This document shows positions 24,532 through 33,833 of a stretch of DNA of 35,509 bases, piece by piece. The notes below the pieces were generated by a model. That model worked only from the letters and a program-made list of their open reading frames with translations. It searched no databases and was not told the origin of the DNA. Origin of the DNA: Firm-04 sp045642925 (GTDB lineage Bacteria; Bacillota; Clostridia; Oscillospirales; Ruminococcaceae). The position numbers were made by a program, and so were the translations under genes. Each line of letters starts with the position of its first letter. The stretch's first letter is position 1. Where the stretch lies: the NCBI GenBank assembly GCA_045642925.1, contig JAZUJW010000106.1, positions 1 to 35,509 of the forward strand, in the 5' to 3' direction.

Positions 24532-27500
24532 ATGCTCCATATCGTATATGGAGGAGCCGGAAGCGGAAAGTCATATTTTCTCATGCAGCAGCTTCAAAAA
24601 GATGTGGAAGCGAAGAAGTATGTCCGCACGCTTGTACCGGAACAGTTTGCATTTACATATGATAAACAACTGTATGCCATGCTTGGCGCACAGGCATTCA
24701 ATCGCTGCCGCACAGGAACATTCCATATTCTGACCGCAGATATCCTGACGGAAATTGCAGAGCGCCCCAGAGATGCCGCGGATGAAGTGGTGAAAACCGT
24801 GGTGCTGCATAACACGCTTCAGCAGCTTGTCAAGGCGAATGCCCTCCGTTTTTATGGCGGACAGGCGGAAAAACCTGCGTTCTTTGCGCAATTGCAGCAG
24901 CAGCTTGCAGAACTGATGCGTGCAGGCAGTTCACCGGAAGAACTGGTCAATGCGGCAGCGCATTCAAAAGGCGTTCTGCCCGAAAAAATTCTTGATATCG
25001 CACGTATTTTTGCGGATTATCTGGATGCTTTGGCAAAGCGCGGACTGCGCGATACCCTTTGTGATACGGTCGCAGCAGCAGCCGCCGCTGACGGTACGAA
25101 TTTCCTGCGGGGCTGTACCATGTATCTGGACGAATATGAATCGTTCACGGGCGACCAGTGCATCATGCTGGATGTGATTCTGCGTTCTTGTGACGATGTG
25201 TGGATCGCACTGCGCACAGACAGCCTGAATGCACCTGATTATTCCCGCTTTGATACGGTCAATCTGACCTGCCGCCGCCTGATGTGCCGTGCAAAGGATA
25301 TGGGCATCGAAACCAGACTGTATCCGATGGAAACACAGCGGCGGTTTGCAGCGCCATCCATTGCGCACCTCAGTAAGTACATCCTCACATCCCATCTTCC
25401 CGCAGACGACAGCCCTGATTGTGCCGTGACCATCTGTGAAGCACGGGATGCGACACTGGAAGCAGAATATACCGCGGCGATGATTCGGAAACTGCTGCTT
25501 TCGGGAGAATATAAGGCACAGGATATTGTTGTTGTTACGCATGATTTGTCAGGCAGCGGAGCATTGCTTGAGCCTGCATTCCTGCGCTATGAGATACCGT
25601 ATTTTATGGATCTGCGGCGCAGTGTGCTGCATACGGCGGTCATGAAACTGCCGCTTTGTCTGCTGCATCTTGTCCGCCGCACCACGACCGAATGGGTGCT
25701 GATGTACCTGAAAACACAGCTTTCTCCTTTGCATCCCTCTGAGGCGGCTGCACTCGAAAACTACGCATTTACATGGGATATTGAAGGCGAACAATGGGAA
25801 CGCCCCTTTGCCCCTGAAACCGATGCGGACGGTCATCTGGATGCATCCCGTGCAAAAGTCATGGACGGCATCCTGCAATTCCGTCAACAGTGCGGCGGCG
25901 GCAATACGGCGGTATCAGGCGCAAAACTCTGTGAAGCGCTCTATCACTGCATGGAAACGGAGGAGATTCCCACCCGTGTATTCGGGCTTGCTGCACACAT
26001 GAAAGACGGCGGCGATGTGACAGGCGGTCGTGCCCTGCGCAGACTGTGGACACGTTTCACTGAACTGCTTGACACGCTTCACGATGCCTTGCAGGACACC
26101 GAACTCACGCCTATGCAGCTTGTGGACATTCTGGAAATGGTACTGCGGCAGAATCAGATCCCTGTCCCGCCGCAGAATCTGGATGCCGTTTCGGTGCAGT
26201 CTGCGGCGGCTTCCCGTTACGATGCGCCGAAAGTCGTGTTTGTGCTGGGTGTGAATGAAGGTGCATTTCCTGCCGATATTCAGTGCGGCGGTTTCTTTTC
26301 GGAACAGGAACGTGCTTTTCTTGCCGCACAGGGCATTGCTTTGCAGCGTTCTGTCCGCGACCTCTGTGCCGATGAGCGCCTGATTGCGTACAAAACGCTC
26401 TCTGCGCCGTCCCATCGTCTGTTTCTTAGCTATGCGCTTGCCGATGAATGCGGCAGACATTTACAGCCTTCCTCCCTGCTTTCGCAGATTCGTCAGCTTT
26501 TGCCGCATCTGCATCAGGATTTTGCAGACCGTATGGGCGTTTCGTTCTATGTTACCACCAAAGCCGCCGCCTATTACAGTTTCGTGCAGGATTACACGGT
26601 TTCCGCCGCAGAACGCGAAACCGTCCGCCAAATGCTCGAACAATTCCCCGAAGATGCCGAACGCATGGAACGTCTGCGCCGCACGGCTGACCCGCTGCGT
26701 CTGCGCGTACAGGACACGCGGCTCATGCGCAAACTGACAGGCAATACCCTGCACGTTTCTGCGACGCAAATCGAAAACATCATCCAATGCCCGTTCAAGG
26801 GATTCTGTGCGGGCGGACTGCGGCTGTATCTGCGGCGGAAAAAAAGTCTGGACGGGCTTTCTGTCGGAAATCTGGTGCACTACTGCATGGAACAGCTCTT
26901 TCTGCGCTATCCGACACGGGAAGCATTTCTGGCACTTTCCGAAGCCGAACTGACTGCCCATGCCAAAACCTGCGCAGATGATTTTCTGCGGCTGGAACTG
27001 GGCGGTGCGAATGGCAGACCACAGCGCTTTTTGCAGCAGTATGCACGGCAAACGCATCGCATGACTGCATTGCTGCTGCACACACAGGCAGAAATGCGGC
27101 AGTCCCGCTTCTGTCCCGATGCCTGCGAACTGGTCATCGGCAAACTGGGCGATATGGTCGGTACTGCCCCATATCAGCTTTCGCTGCCCAACGGCATGAA
27201 GCTTTCGCTCAGCGGTAAAGTTGACCGCGTTGACCTCTGTGAACTGGACGGACAGCAATATCTCCGCATTGTGGACTATAAAACGGGTATCAAGCAATTT
27301 TCGCTGGCAGATATCTACTACGGCTTGAATCTGCAAATGCTGCTGTATCTGTTTGCTTTGCTGGACGGTGCGGCAGAATATGCAGAAACCGCGCCCGCTG
27401 GCGTTCTGTATATGCCCGCAAATACGCCGAAACCGAATCGTGCGCGTGACGATGCACAGCCGCTTGCCGACTACATCAACCAGTATTTCCGCATGAGCGG

Positions 27501-27918
27501 TACGGTGCTGTGCGACAGAGGTATTCTATCTGCAATGGAGGAAAACATCGCAGGTATTTACATTCCCGCACAGCTTGCCGCAGAGGACACGGGCAGCGGC
27601 ATTCCCAAGCTGACAGAGGACTCCGAAGTATTCACCGCCGCACAATTGCAGCATTTGCGTGGTTATGTCGAACAAATCGTGGCAGAGCGCATCACAGCCT
27701 ATGCGGAGGGTGATGTTGTGCCAAGCCCGATGAAAAAACGCGGTGCTGTGGACTTTTATGCCGATGCGTGCAGCTATTGCAATTTCTGCGGCATTTGCGG
27801 CGTACGGGCAGACGATTCTCCGCTTTGCCGTGAGAATCAATCGGAAAAAGATGTACTTGCTGCCATGCAGCGCATTATGAACGGAGAGGAGGCGCAGGAA
27901 CATGGCATGGACACCTGA
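24532..27918 (+). CDS. addB: ATP-dependent helicase/nuclease subunit B (AddB)
   Basis: With AddA it resects double-strand DNA ends for recombination. The 1128 residues have a Walker A GGAGSGKS at 7-14 and a RecB-type nuclease motif VDYKTG near 920. They also have the four iron-sulfur cysteines of AddB: Cys753 (QCPFKGFC) and Cys1080, Cys1083, Cys1089 (DACSYCNFCGIC), with the family's 3 and 6 spacing. Start ATG 24532 is set by GGAG at 24521-24524; ATG 24526 is too close to it. The gene overlaps addA by 17 nt, implying translational coupling. Confidence 0.96.
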   Translation: MLHIVYGGAGSGKSYFLMQQLQKDVEAKKYVRTLVPEQFAFTYDKQLYAMLGAQAFNRCRTGTFHILTADILTEIAERPRDAADEVVKTVVLHNTLQQLVKANALRFYGGQAEKPAFFAQLQQQLAELMRAGSSPEELVNAAAHSKGVLPEKILDIARIFADYLDALAKRGLRDTLCDTVAAAAAADGTNFLRGCTMYLDEYESFTGDQCIMLDVILRSCDDVWIALRTDSLNAPDYSRFDTVNLTCRRLMCRAKDMGIETRLYPMETQRRFAAPSIAHLSKYILTSHLPADDSPDCAVTICEARDATLEAEYTAAMIRKLLLSGEYKAQDIVVVTHDLSGSGALLEPAFLRYEIPYFMDLRRSVLHTAVMKLPLCLLHLVRRTTTEWVLMYLKTQLSPLHPSEAAALENYAFTWDIEGEQWERPFAPETDADGHLDASRAKVMDGILQFRQQCGGGNTAVSGAKLCEALYHCMETEEIPTRVFGLAAHMKDGGDVTGGRALRRLWTRFTELLDTLHDALQDTELTPMQLVDILEMVLRQNQIPVPPQNLDAVSVQSAAASRYDAPKVVFVLGVNEGAFPADIQCGGFFSEQERAFLAAQGIALQRSVRDLCADERLIAYKTLSAPSHRLFLSYALADECGRHLQPSSLLSQIRQLLPHLHQDFADRMGVSFYVTTKAAAYYSFVQDYTVSAAERETVRQMLEQFPEDAERMERLRRTADPLRLRVQDTRLMRKLTGNTLHVSATQIENIIQCPFKGFCAGGLRLYLRRKKSLDGLSVGNLVHYCMEQLFLRYPTREAFLALSEAELTAHAKTCADDFLRLELGGANGRPQRFLQQYARQTHRMTALLLHTQAEMRQSRFCPDACELVIGKLGDMVGTAPYQLSLPNGMKLSLSGKVDRVDLCELDGQQYLRIVDYKTGIKQFSLADIYYGLNLQMLLYLFALLDGAAEYAETAPAGVLYMPANTPKPNRARDDAQPLADYINQYFRMSGTVLCDRGILSAMEENIAGIYIPAQLAAEDTGSGIPKLTEDSEVFTAAQLQHLRGYVEQIVAERITAYAEGDVVPSPMKKRGAVDFYADACSYCNFCGICGVRADDSPLCRENQSEKDVLAAMQRIMNGEEAQEHGMDT

Positions 27919-30900
27919 ACAGGAAGCCGCAATCGCATCCCGCGGCGCTTCACTGGTGGTCAGTGCGGCGGCGGGCAGCGGAAAAACATCCGTACTGGTC
28001 GAACGCCTGATTCGGCTTCTGGCAGACACCGAACATCCCACGCCCGCCGAACAGCTTGTGGTCGTCACCTTTACGAACGATGCGGCGGCAGTCGTGAAAA
28101 TGCGCCTGAATCGTGCGCTGGGTGAACAATCCGAAGCAGACCCCGAAAATGACTGGCTGCGTCGTCAGCAGACAATGCTCCAAAGTGCCCACATCTCCAC
28201 GATTCACAGCTTTTGCTTTGATTTGCTGCGCGAACAGTTTGCGGATGCGAACATTTCGGCAGGCTTTCGCATCATGGAGGAAACAGAGGAACAAGTGCTG
28301 CGCCGCGAAACCATTGGCGCAGTCATGGAAGAATACAGCAAACGTGCCGCCGCTGATGCCGAAACCGCAACAATGCAGCAGGCATTGCTGGACGCATTCT
28401 GTGCGGGCAATGACAGCAATCTCGATGACCTGATTCTGGCACTGTATGAATGTGTCGAATCGACACCGTTTGGCGAATCCTTGCTGCAAGATGCCGCTGA
28501 TGCCTGTCAGGACGGCAGAATGCTTCGCACCGCCCTTGCACAGATATCCGCACAACTACAAATCGTGAAAAAGTACCAGGACAAAGCACTTTCCCTGATG
28601 CTTCCCATCTGTACCGACAAGCAGATCGCTGTTCTGACGGATGACATTGCCATCACCGACCATTTGCGCGGCGCTTGCGAAGCGGAAGATGTACAGCAGT
28701 TGAGTGCGATTCTTGCGGACATGACATTCGGCAGAATTTCCCTGCCGCGCAAAACCGAATCTGCGGCAGAACTTGGCATGATTCGTGCGCTGCGTGCGAA
28801 AGCAAAAGACCTGCTGACTGACCTGAAATCCATGAAAATCCCGCTGCAATTTGCCGCAGAGGATTTGCCGCGCCATGCATTCCTCATGCGCGGGCTTTCT
28901 GCATTGGTGCAAGACTTCGATGAAGCTCTGTTTGCACGCAAACAGGAACGCTGTGCCATCGGCTTCAACGATGCCATGCGTCTGACACTGCGTCTGCTGG
29001 CAGAACGCACCCTGACGGGAGAAATCGTTAAAACACCGCTTGCACAGCAGCTTTCCGAACAGTACGCCTGCATCATGATTGACGAATTTCAAGATGCGGA
29101 CAATCAGCAGGATTTGATTTTCCGTATGCTTTCCCGCGGCGGCAGTGCCTCGCATTACGGTGAGAATCTCTTTGTGGTCGGTGACAGCAAGCAGTGCATT
29201 TACCGCTTCCGCAATGCCAATCCGCAGAATTTTTACCGTGCCATGCGGGAAGGTGCGCCTTACGAATCCAACGAATTGACGCAAAATACGACCATTCACC
29301 TGAACCGTAATTTCCGCAGTGCGCAGGAAGTGGTGGATTTTGTCAATGCGGTTTTCACGGGGCTTATGACGGAAGCTGTCGGCGAAATTGCCTATGATGA
29401 CACGCAAAAACTGGTGCGCGGTGCAGAATATCCCGATGCGGCAAGACCTGTGGAACTGCTATTGCTTTCGGGCGCACGGGCAACGGCAGCGGGCGAACCG
29501 CAGGCAGTAGCGGAACGTATCGCATGGCATCTGCGGCAGCCGACCATGGTGAAAGACGGCGACACTTTGCGCCCCTGCCGTCCGAAAGACTTCCTGATTT
29601 TGCTGCGTGCATCCACACAAATGCCCGCTTATGCGCAGGCGCTTGCCGATGTCGGCATTCCCGTCTGTCCGACCGAACAGGGCAGTTATCTCGGCTCGCA
29701 GGAAATTACCTTGCTGCTGGAAATTTTGCGTGCGGTCGACAATCCTCTGCTGGATGTGTCAATTGCATCCGCAATGCTTTCGCCGATGTTCGGTTTTTCG
29801 GTCGATGACTTGATTTCCGTGCGCATCTGCGATAGAGAACGCGGCTTGTTCCAGAATATGCAGACAATTGCCGCAGAAGCAGACTTGACTGACCGTCTGC
29901 ATGAAAAATGCAGGGATTTTCTGGAATTTCTGGAATCCATGCGGTTGTTTTCCGCAATGGAAACGCCTGAACAGCTCATCCGCCGCATTTATCAGCAGAC
30001 TGATTTTCTCGGCTTGATGCAGATGACCGAACGCGGTGACCAGAAAAAAGCGAATCTCCGCGCCCTCACGACCTATGCGCGGCAGTTTGAAGAAAACCGC
30101 GGCGGCGGACTTTCCGCCTTCCTGCGCTATCTCGATGCTATTTTACAGCGCAAAAGCGACCTTTCCGCAGGCAATACCCCTGCCGTGTCAGAGGATGTGG
30201 TCATGCTGAAAACGATTCACAAGTCTAAAGGTCTGGAAGCACCGTTTGTCATTCTCGCCCAAAGCTGTAATACATTTTCGCAGGAAGATGCCAAAAAGCC
30301 GTTTCAGTTTCACAGTGAACTGGGCTTTGGCTTCAAGCTGTACGATGCGGCGGCGCTGACGCATGGCACGTCCCTTCCTTATCAGGCAATTGCGGAGCGA
30401 TGCCGACAGGAAGCACTCAGCGAAGAACTGCGTCTGCTGTACGTTGCCCTGACACGCGCCCGTGAAACGCTCATCCTGCCATTGGTTTACAGCGACAGCT
30501 ATGCAAAAAAAGTACAGGAATACGCGCTTTTGCAAATGACATTCGGTGGACAGTCGGATGATTTGACGGCATCGGCAGGTTCTATGCGTGATTGGCTGAT
30601 GATGACGCTGGTACGCAATCCAGCGTGCGAACAACTGCGGCAGACGCTTGGCATTGAACTGCCTGCGGATGACAATGCACCAATGATTTCCGTGTGGACG
30701 GATGCCCCGCAAATTACTGCATCGGATGACGAAAATGAAGCATCTGCGGAAGAAAAAATTCCGTATGATGCGGAATTGCTTGCGTGTCTGCAAGCACAAT
30801 GTGCACAGCACTATGACAGTCCGCAGGCGCATTTGCCTGCAAAATATGGTGTTTCAGAAATCACGCACGGCGAAGAATTCGCCGCACCGTTACGCCGTCC

Positions 30901-31495
30901 GTTGTTTGTCCGCGAACAGCATGGTCTTTCGGGCGCAGAACGCGGCACGGCACTGCATCTCTTTATGCAGTATGCAAATTTCGAAGCTGCTGCGAAGAAT
31001 TTCGTTGCTGAAGCAGAGCGCTTACGGAAATGCGGCAGACTGACCGAACGGCAGGCGAATGCGGTCAAGCGTTCTTCGATGGCATATTTTTTTGAAACGC
31101 CGATTTATGCGGAACTTGCCGCCGCAGACCGTGTATCACGGGAAGAAAAATTCACGGTACGGCTTGCGGATTTGCAGCTTGACGGCGCAATGGCAGAAGT
31201 CGGCGCACAGTATGCGGGCACAGAGGGAATGCTGATTGGCATCATGGACTTGGTGTATGAAACAAAAGACAAGCTGGTGCTGGTAGATTACAAGACAGAC
31301 AGCGCTGAGGACGGCGAAGAACTGGTTGTAAAATATATTGAGCAAATGCGTTTATATGCGGGGGCATTGCGGCTGCTGCGCGGTCGTCCCGTCACCGCCT
31401 GCTACATTTATTCCATGGCTTTGCGGCGAATCGTGCCTGTTCCGATTGGAACGGCAGAACCGCAGGTCATGTCAACAATTTCTACACAATGTTGA
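27902..31495 (+). CDS. addA: ATP-dependent helicase/nuclease subunit A (AddA)
   Basis: The helicase-nuclease motor subunit of AddAB. The 1197 residues carry UvrD/Rep-type motifs: QEAAIASRGASLVVSAAAGS and GKT (Walker A, about residues 20-28), TIHSFCFDLLREQF, CIMIDEFQDADNQQ (motif II), VVGDSKQCIYRFRNA, KTIHKSKGLEAPFVIL, and RLLYVALTRARETL (motif VI). The C-terminal nuclease has LVDYKTD with Asp1129 and Lys1131. Start ATG 27902 lies behind GGAGAGGAGG inside the end of addB. The next gene begins 14 nt after its stop. Confidence 0.97.
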   Translation: MAWTPEQEAAIASRGASLVVSAAAGSGKTSVLVERLIRLLADTEHPTPAEQLVVVTFTNDAAAVVKMRLNRALGEQSEADPENDWLRRQQTMLQSAHISTIHSFCFDLLREQFADANISAGFRIMEETEEQVLRRETIGAVMEEYSKRAAADAETATMQQALLDAFCAGNDSNLDDLILALYECVESTPFGESLLQDAADACQDGRMLRTALAQISAQLQIVKKYQDKALSLMLPICTDKQIAVLTDDIAITDHLRGACEAEDVQQLSAILADMTFGRISLPRKTESAAELGMIRALRAKAKDLLTDLKSMKIPLQFAAEDLPRHAFLMRGLSALVQDFDEALFARKQERCAIGFNDAMRLTLRLLAERTLTGEIVKTPLAQQLSEQYACIMIDEFQDADNQQDLIFRMLSRGGSASHYGENLFVVGDSKQCIYRFRNANPQNFYRAMREGAPYESNELTQNTTIHLNRNFRSAQEVVDFVNAVFTGLMTEAVGEIAYDDTQKLVRGAEYPDAARPVELLLLSGARATAAGEPQAVAERIAWHLRQPTMVKDGDTLRPCRPKDFLILLRASTQMPAYAQALADVGIPVCPTEQGSYLGSQEITLLLEILRAVDNPLLDVSIASAMLSPMFGFSVDDLISVRICDRERGLFQNMQTIAAEADLTDRLHEKCRDFLEFLESMRLFSAMETPEQLIRRIYQQTDFLGLMQMTERGDQKKANLRALTTYARQFEENRGGGLSAFLRYLDAILQRKSDLSAGNTPAVSEDVVMLKTIHKSKGLEAPFVILAQSCNTFSQEDAKKPFQFHSELGFGFKLYDAAALTHGTSLPYQAIAERCRQEALSEELRLLYVALTRARETLILPLVYSDSYAKKVQEYALLQMTFGGQSDDLTASAGSMRDWLMMTLVRNPACEQLRQTLGIELPADDNAPMISVWTDAPQITASDDENEASAEEKIPYDAELLACLQAQCAQHYDSPQAHLPAKYGVSEITHGEEFAAPLRRPLFVREQHGLSGAERGTALHLFMQYANFEAAAKNFVAEAERLRKCGRLTERQANAVKRSSMAYFFETPIYAELAAADRVSREEKFTVRLADLQLDGAMAEVGAQYAGTEGMLIGIMDLVYETKDKLVLVDYKTDSAEDGEELVVKYIEQMRLYAGALRLLRGRPVTACYIYSMALRRIVPVPIGTAEPQVMSTISTQC

Positions 31496-31509
31496 AAGGA
31501 GCGTTTATC

Positions 31510-32226
31510 ATGGATGCAATCGCAAAACTCAAGGAAACAGTCGCAAATGCAAAGAAAATGGTGTTTTTCGGTGGCGCAGGAGTTTCTACGGAAAGTGGGA
31601 TTCCCGACTTTCGCAGCGTAGATGGGCTGTATCATCAAAAGTACGATTTTCCGCCTGAAACCATTCTCAGTCACCGATATTTCATGCGGCACACGGAAGA
31701 ATTCTATCGTTTTTATCGGGACAAGATGCTGTACTTGGATGCCGAGCCGAACAGAGCGCATAAGAATCTTGCAGAGTGGGAAAAAATGGGGAAACTGACG
31801 GCAGTGGTGACACAAAACATTGATGGACTGCATCAAAAGGCGGGGAGTCAGCACGTTCTGGAGCTGCATGGCAGTGTGCTGCGGAATTACTGTATGGACT
31901 GCGGGGCATTTCACGCGGTGGATGCGGTGCTGCATAGTGAGGGCGTACCGAAATGCAGCAAATGCGGCGGAATTTTGAAGCCGGATGTTGTGTTGTATGA
32001 AGAATCGCTGGATGATGGTATTTTGGAGGAATCGGTGCGGTGCATATCGGAGGCAGACGTACTGATTATTGGCGGGACGTCGTTGGCGGTATATCCGGCG
32101 GCGGGGTTGGTGCGGTATTTCCGCGGACACACATTGGTATTGTGCAATCGGGATGAAACGCCGATGGACAGCAGTGCAGATATCGTGATACACGAAAAGA
32201 TTGGTGAAGTATTTTCGCAGTTATAA
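31510..32226 (+). CDS. cobB: NAD-dependent protein deacylase (sirtuin)
   Basis: Removes acyl groups from lysines using NAD. The 238 residues show the sirtuin signatures GGAGVSTESGIPDFRS (NAD binding), TQNIDGLHQKAGS, the catalytic His at about 120 in LELHGSV, four zinc cysteines at about 128, 131, 149 and 152 (CMDC and CSKC), and GGTSLAVYPAAGLV. Start ATG 31510 follows AAAGGAG at 8 nt; a longer reading from 31489 is unlikely. It sits 14 nt after addA and is probably the third gene of the addBA operon. Whether it acts on repair proteins is not known; the link is positional. Confidence 0.94.
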   Translation: MDAIAKLKETVANAKKMVFFGGAGVSTESGIPDFRSVDGLYHQKYDFPPETILSHRYFMRHTEEFYRFYRDKMLYLDAEPNRAHKNLAEWEKMGKLTAVVTQNIDGLHQKAGSQHVLELHGSVLRNYCMDCGAFHAVDAVLHSEGVPKCSKCGGILKPDVVLYEESLDDGILEESVRCISEADVLIIGGTSLAVYPAAGLVRYFRGHTLVLCNRDETPMDSSADIVIHEKIGEVFSQL

Positions 32227-32244
32227 TATAACCGGCTATTTTAT

Positions 32245-32477
32245 TGAGGAGTCCAAAGGGAATTTTTCCGTAACAATCTGGTTATGCACGCGAAGCGCGA
32301 AACACTCTTTTATCGTCAAAAATAATCAGGAGGGGGTCTGGGGAAACCCTTCCTGATTAGATAAAACGAAATGGGGTGTTTCGCGCTCTGCGGTGCAGAC
32401 TGCTTGCAGTCTGTTGGTGTCCGGAGGCGCTGCCTCTGGACTTCGCCAAAGGGAATCAATTCCCTTTGGAATCCTCA
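32245..32477. repeat. 233-bp modular intergenic element (copy 5)
   Basis: The ends TGAGGAGTCCAAAGGGAAT (32245-32263) and the inverse at 32459-32477 match at 18 of 19 positions. Inside: a shortened CCGTAACAATCTGGTTATGC block; GCGCGAAACAC (32295-32305) with its inverse GTGTTTCGCGC (32376-32386); an inner stem AATCAGGAGGGG (32324-32335) with CCCTTCCTGATT (32347-32358); the AGACTGC/GCAGTCT hairpin; a GTCCGGAGGC/GCCTCTGGAC hairpin; and the final CCAAAGGGAATCAATTCCC palindrome. There is no central terminator hairpin as in copies 3 and 4. It lies between convergent cobB and rlmH. Confidence 0.88.
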
Positions 32478-32499
32478 TGATGGGGCGCAGGATGTGCTT

Positions 32500-32970
32500 T
32501 CATTTATGATATTTGCCGCCTGTCGATATCTGATACGCCCTGTATATTTGCTCCATCAATAATACACGCGCGATCTGATGCGTGAATGTCATCGGCGACA
32601 TCGAAAGCCGTAAGTCTGCCCGCTGCTTTACTGCATCCGCAAGCCCGAAACTACTCCCGATAATAAAACATACCGTTCCGCTTTCCTGCGCAAATACATC
32701 CATTTTCTCCGCAAGCTGTTCGCTCGAAAGCAGCTTTCCCTCAATGCACATGGCAATCACTTTGCCCTCGCATCGCTTCAGAATCTCTTTTCCTTCATTT
32801 TCCAGCGCTGCCGCGATTTCTCCCGCAGACGGCGTTTCCGATAGCCGCGATTCCGGCAGCTCTACCAGTTCCGCCTTGCAGTATCTCTGCAACCGCTTCG
32901 CATATTCCTCATATCCGTCCCGCAGCCATTGCTCTTTCAGCTTGCCCACCGTTATCAGTTTTAGATGCAT
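32500..32970 (-). CDS. rlmH: 23S rRNA pseudouridine-1915 N3-methyltransferase
   Basis: Methylates pseudouridine 1915 in helix 69 of 23S rRNA, on assembled ribosomes. The 156 residues have the SPOUT fold: start MHLKLITVGKLKEQWLRDGY, the cofactor-loop sequence CFIIGSSFGLADAV and the C-terminal TFTHQIARVLLMEQIYRAYQ followed by ISTGGKYHK, the invariant tail. ATG 32970 overlaps the upstream walJ stop by one base (TGATG), so translation is probably coupled. The alternative TTG 32973 adds one residue. Confidence 0.96.
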   Translation of the reverse strand: MHLKLITVGKLKEQWLRDGYEEYAKRLQRYCKAELVELPESRLSETPSAGEIAAALENEGKEILKRCEGKVIAMCIEGKLLSSEQLAEKMDVFAQESGTVCFIIGSSFGLADAVKQRADLRLSMSPMTFTHQIARVLLMEQIYRAYQISTGGKYHK

Positions 32971-33755
32971 CAAAATGCCATCATCTCCCCCGTGGTTTCT
33001 ACTTTCGCAACCGTCAGCAGATAATCCTGCCCACGTACAAATTCCGAAAGTCCTCCCGTCACGACCTGTTCTGCAAGTTCAGGACGATTGTTCTCCTGAC
33101 TCAAATGCCCCAGAATCAGCCGCGTTGTTCCGCTTTGCAACAGTTTTTTTGCCTGCACTGCACAGTTTACATTGGACAAATGTCCGTTCTCCGAGAGGAT
33201 TCGTGCCTTCACATGCGGCGGATATGGCCCCGCTTTCAGCATTTCTTCATCATAATTTGCTTCCAGCAGCACAAGGTCACAGCCTGTCAGTGCATCTTCT
33301 ACTGTTTTCGTCACATGACCTAAGTCCGTGCAGACTGCACAAATCCTGCCGTCCGGCATCGAAATGCGGTAGCCGCAGCTTTGTGCCGTATCATGCGGCG
33401 TGTCAAATGCCGTTAGCTGCATTTCTGCCGCCGTGATGGGATTATTCCCGATTTCTGACAGAATCGCGGACGATGCCACCATGTCCGTGTCAATCAGATT
33501 GCGGAGCGTCTGCGGTTGGGCATAAATCGGGATATTGTATTTGCTCGAAAGCACTTTCAAGCCGCGCACATGGTCGGAATGGTCGTGCGTGATGAAAATT
33601 GCCTGTACCGCATTCATGGATAGCTGACAGCGCTCCATGGCAAGCAGCAGTTTGCGGCAGCTCACGCCTGCATCAATCAGTACACCGCAGGAAGGCGTAC
33701 CAATGTAGGTCGCATTGCCGCGGCTGGAACTGAAAAGCGGGTAAATCCTCGCCAT
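32970..33755 (-). CDS. walJ: Metallo-beta-lactamase fold hydrolase, WalJ/YycJ family
   Basis: The 261-residue protein starts MARIYPLFSSSRGNATYIG and carries the metal-binding HDHSDH motif (about residues 57-62), with further metal ligands in DTPHDTAQSC and LGHLSQ. These are hallmarks of YycJ/WalJ, a predicted 5' exonuclease that lies with walK/walR in bacilli. Here it is linked to rlmH, with which it overlaps, and not to a two-component system. Start ATG 33755 follows GAAAGGAC. Exact substrate unproven. Confidence 0.9.
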   Translation of the reverse strand: MARIYPLFSSSRGNATYIGTPSCGVLIDAGVSCRKLLLAMERCQLSMNAVQAIFITHDHSDHVRGLKVLSSKYNIPIYAQPQTLRNLIDTDMVASSAILSEIGNNPITAAEMQLTAFDTPHDTAQSCGYRISMPDGRICAVCTDLGHVTKTVEDALTGCDLVLLEANYDEEMLKAGPYPPHVKARILSENGHLSNVNCAVQAKKLLQSGTTRLILGHLSQENNRPELAEQVVTGGLSEFVRGQDYLLTVAKVETTGEMMAF

Positions 33756-33788
33756 TGGGGTTCGTCCTTTCTCTTGTCAGTGCCGTCA

Positions 33789-33818
33789 AGGCAACACCGC
33801 ACAGAGCTGGTGTTGCCT
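33789..33818. other. Hairpin between ybaK and walJ
   Basis: AGGCAACACC (33789-33798) and GGTGTTGCCT (33809-33818) form a perfect 10-bp stem, with outer GTCAGT/ACTGAC arms. No T-run follows, so it is not clearly a terminator. Its left arm and loop, GGCAACACCGCACAGAGC, match 17 of 18 bases at 35364-35381. Confidence 0.7.
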
Positions 33819-33833
33819 CAACTGACAGGGTGA

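Noticed and set aside
23249..24574. Minus-strand ORF of 441 codons
   Set aside because: It is antisense to murA, which has the catalytic Cys motif and a good start.
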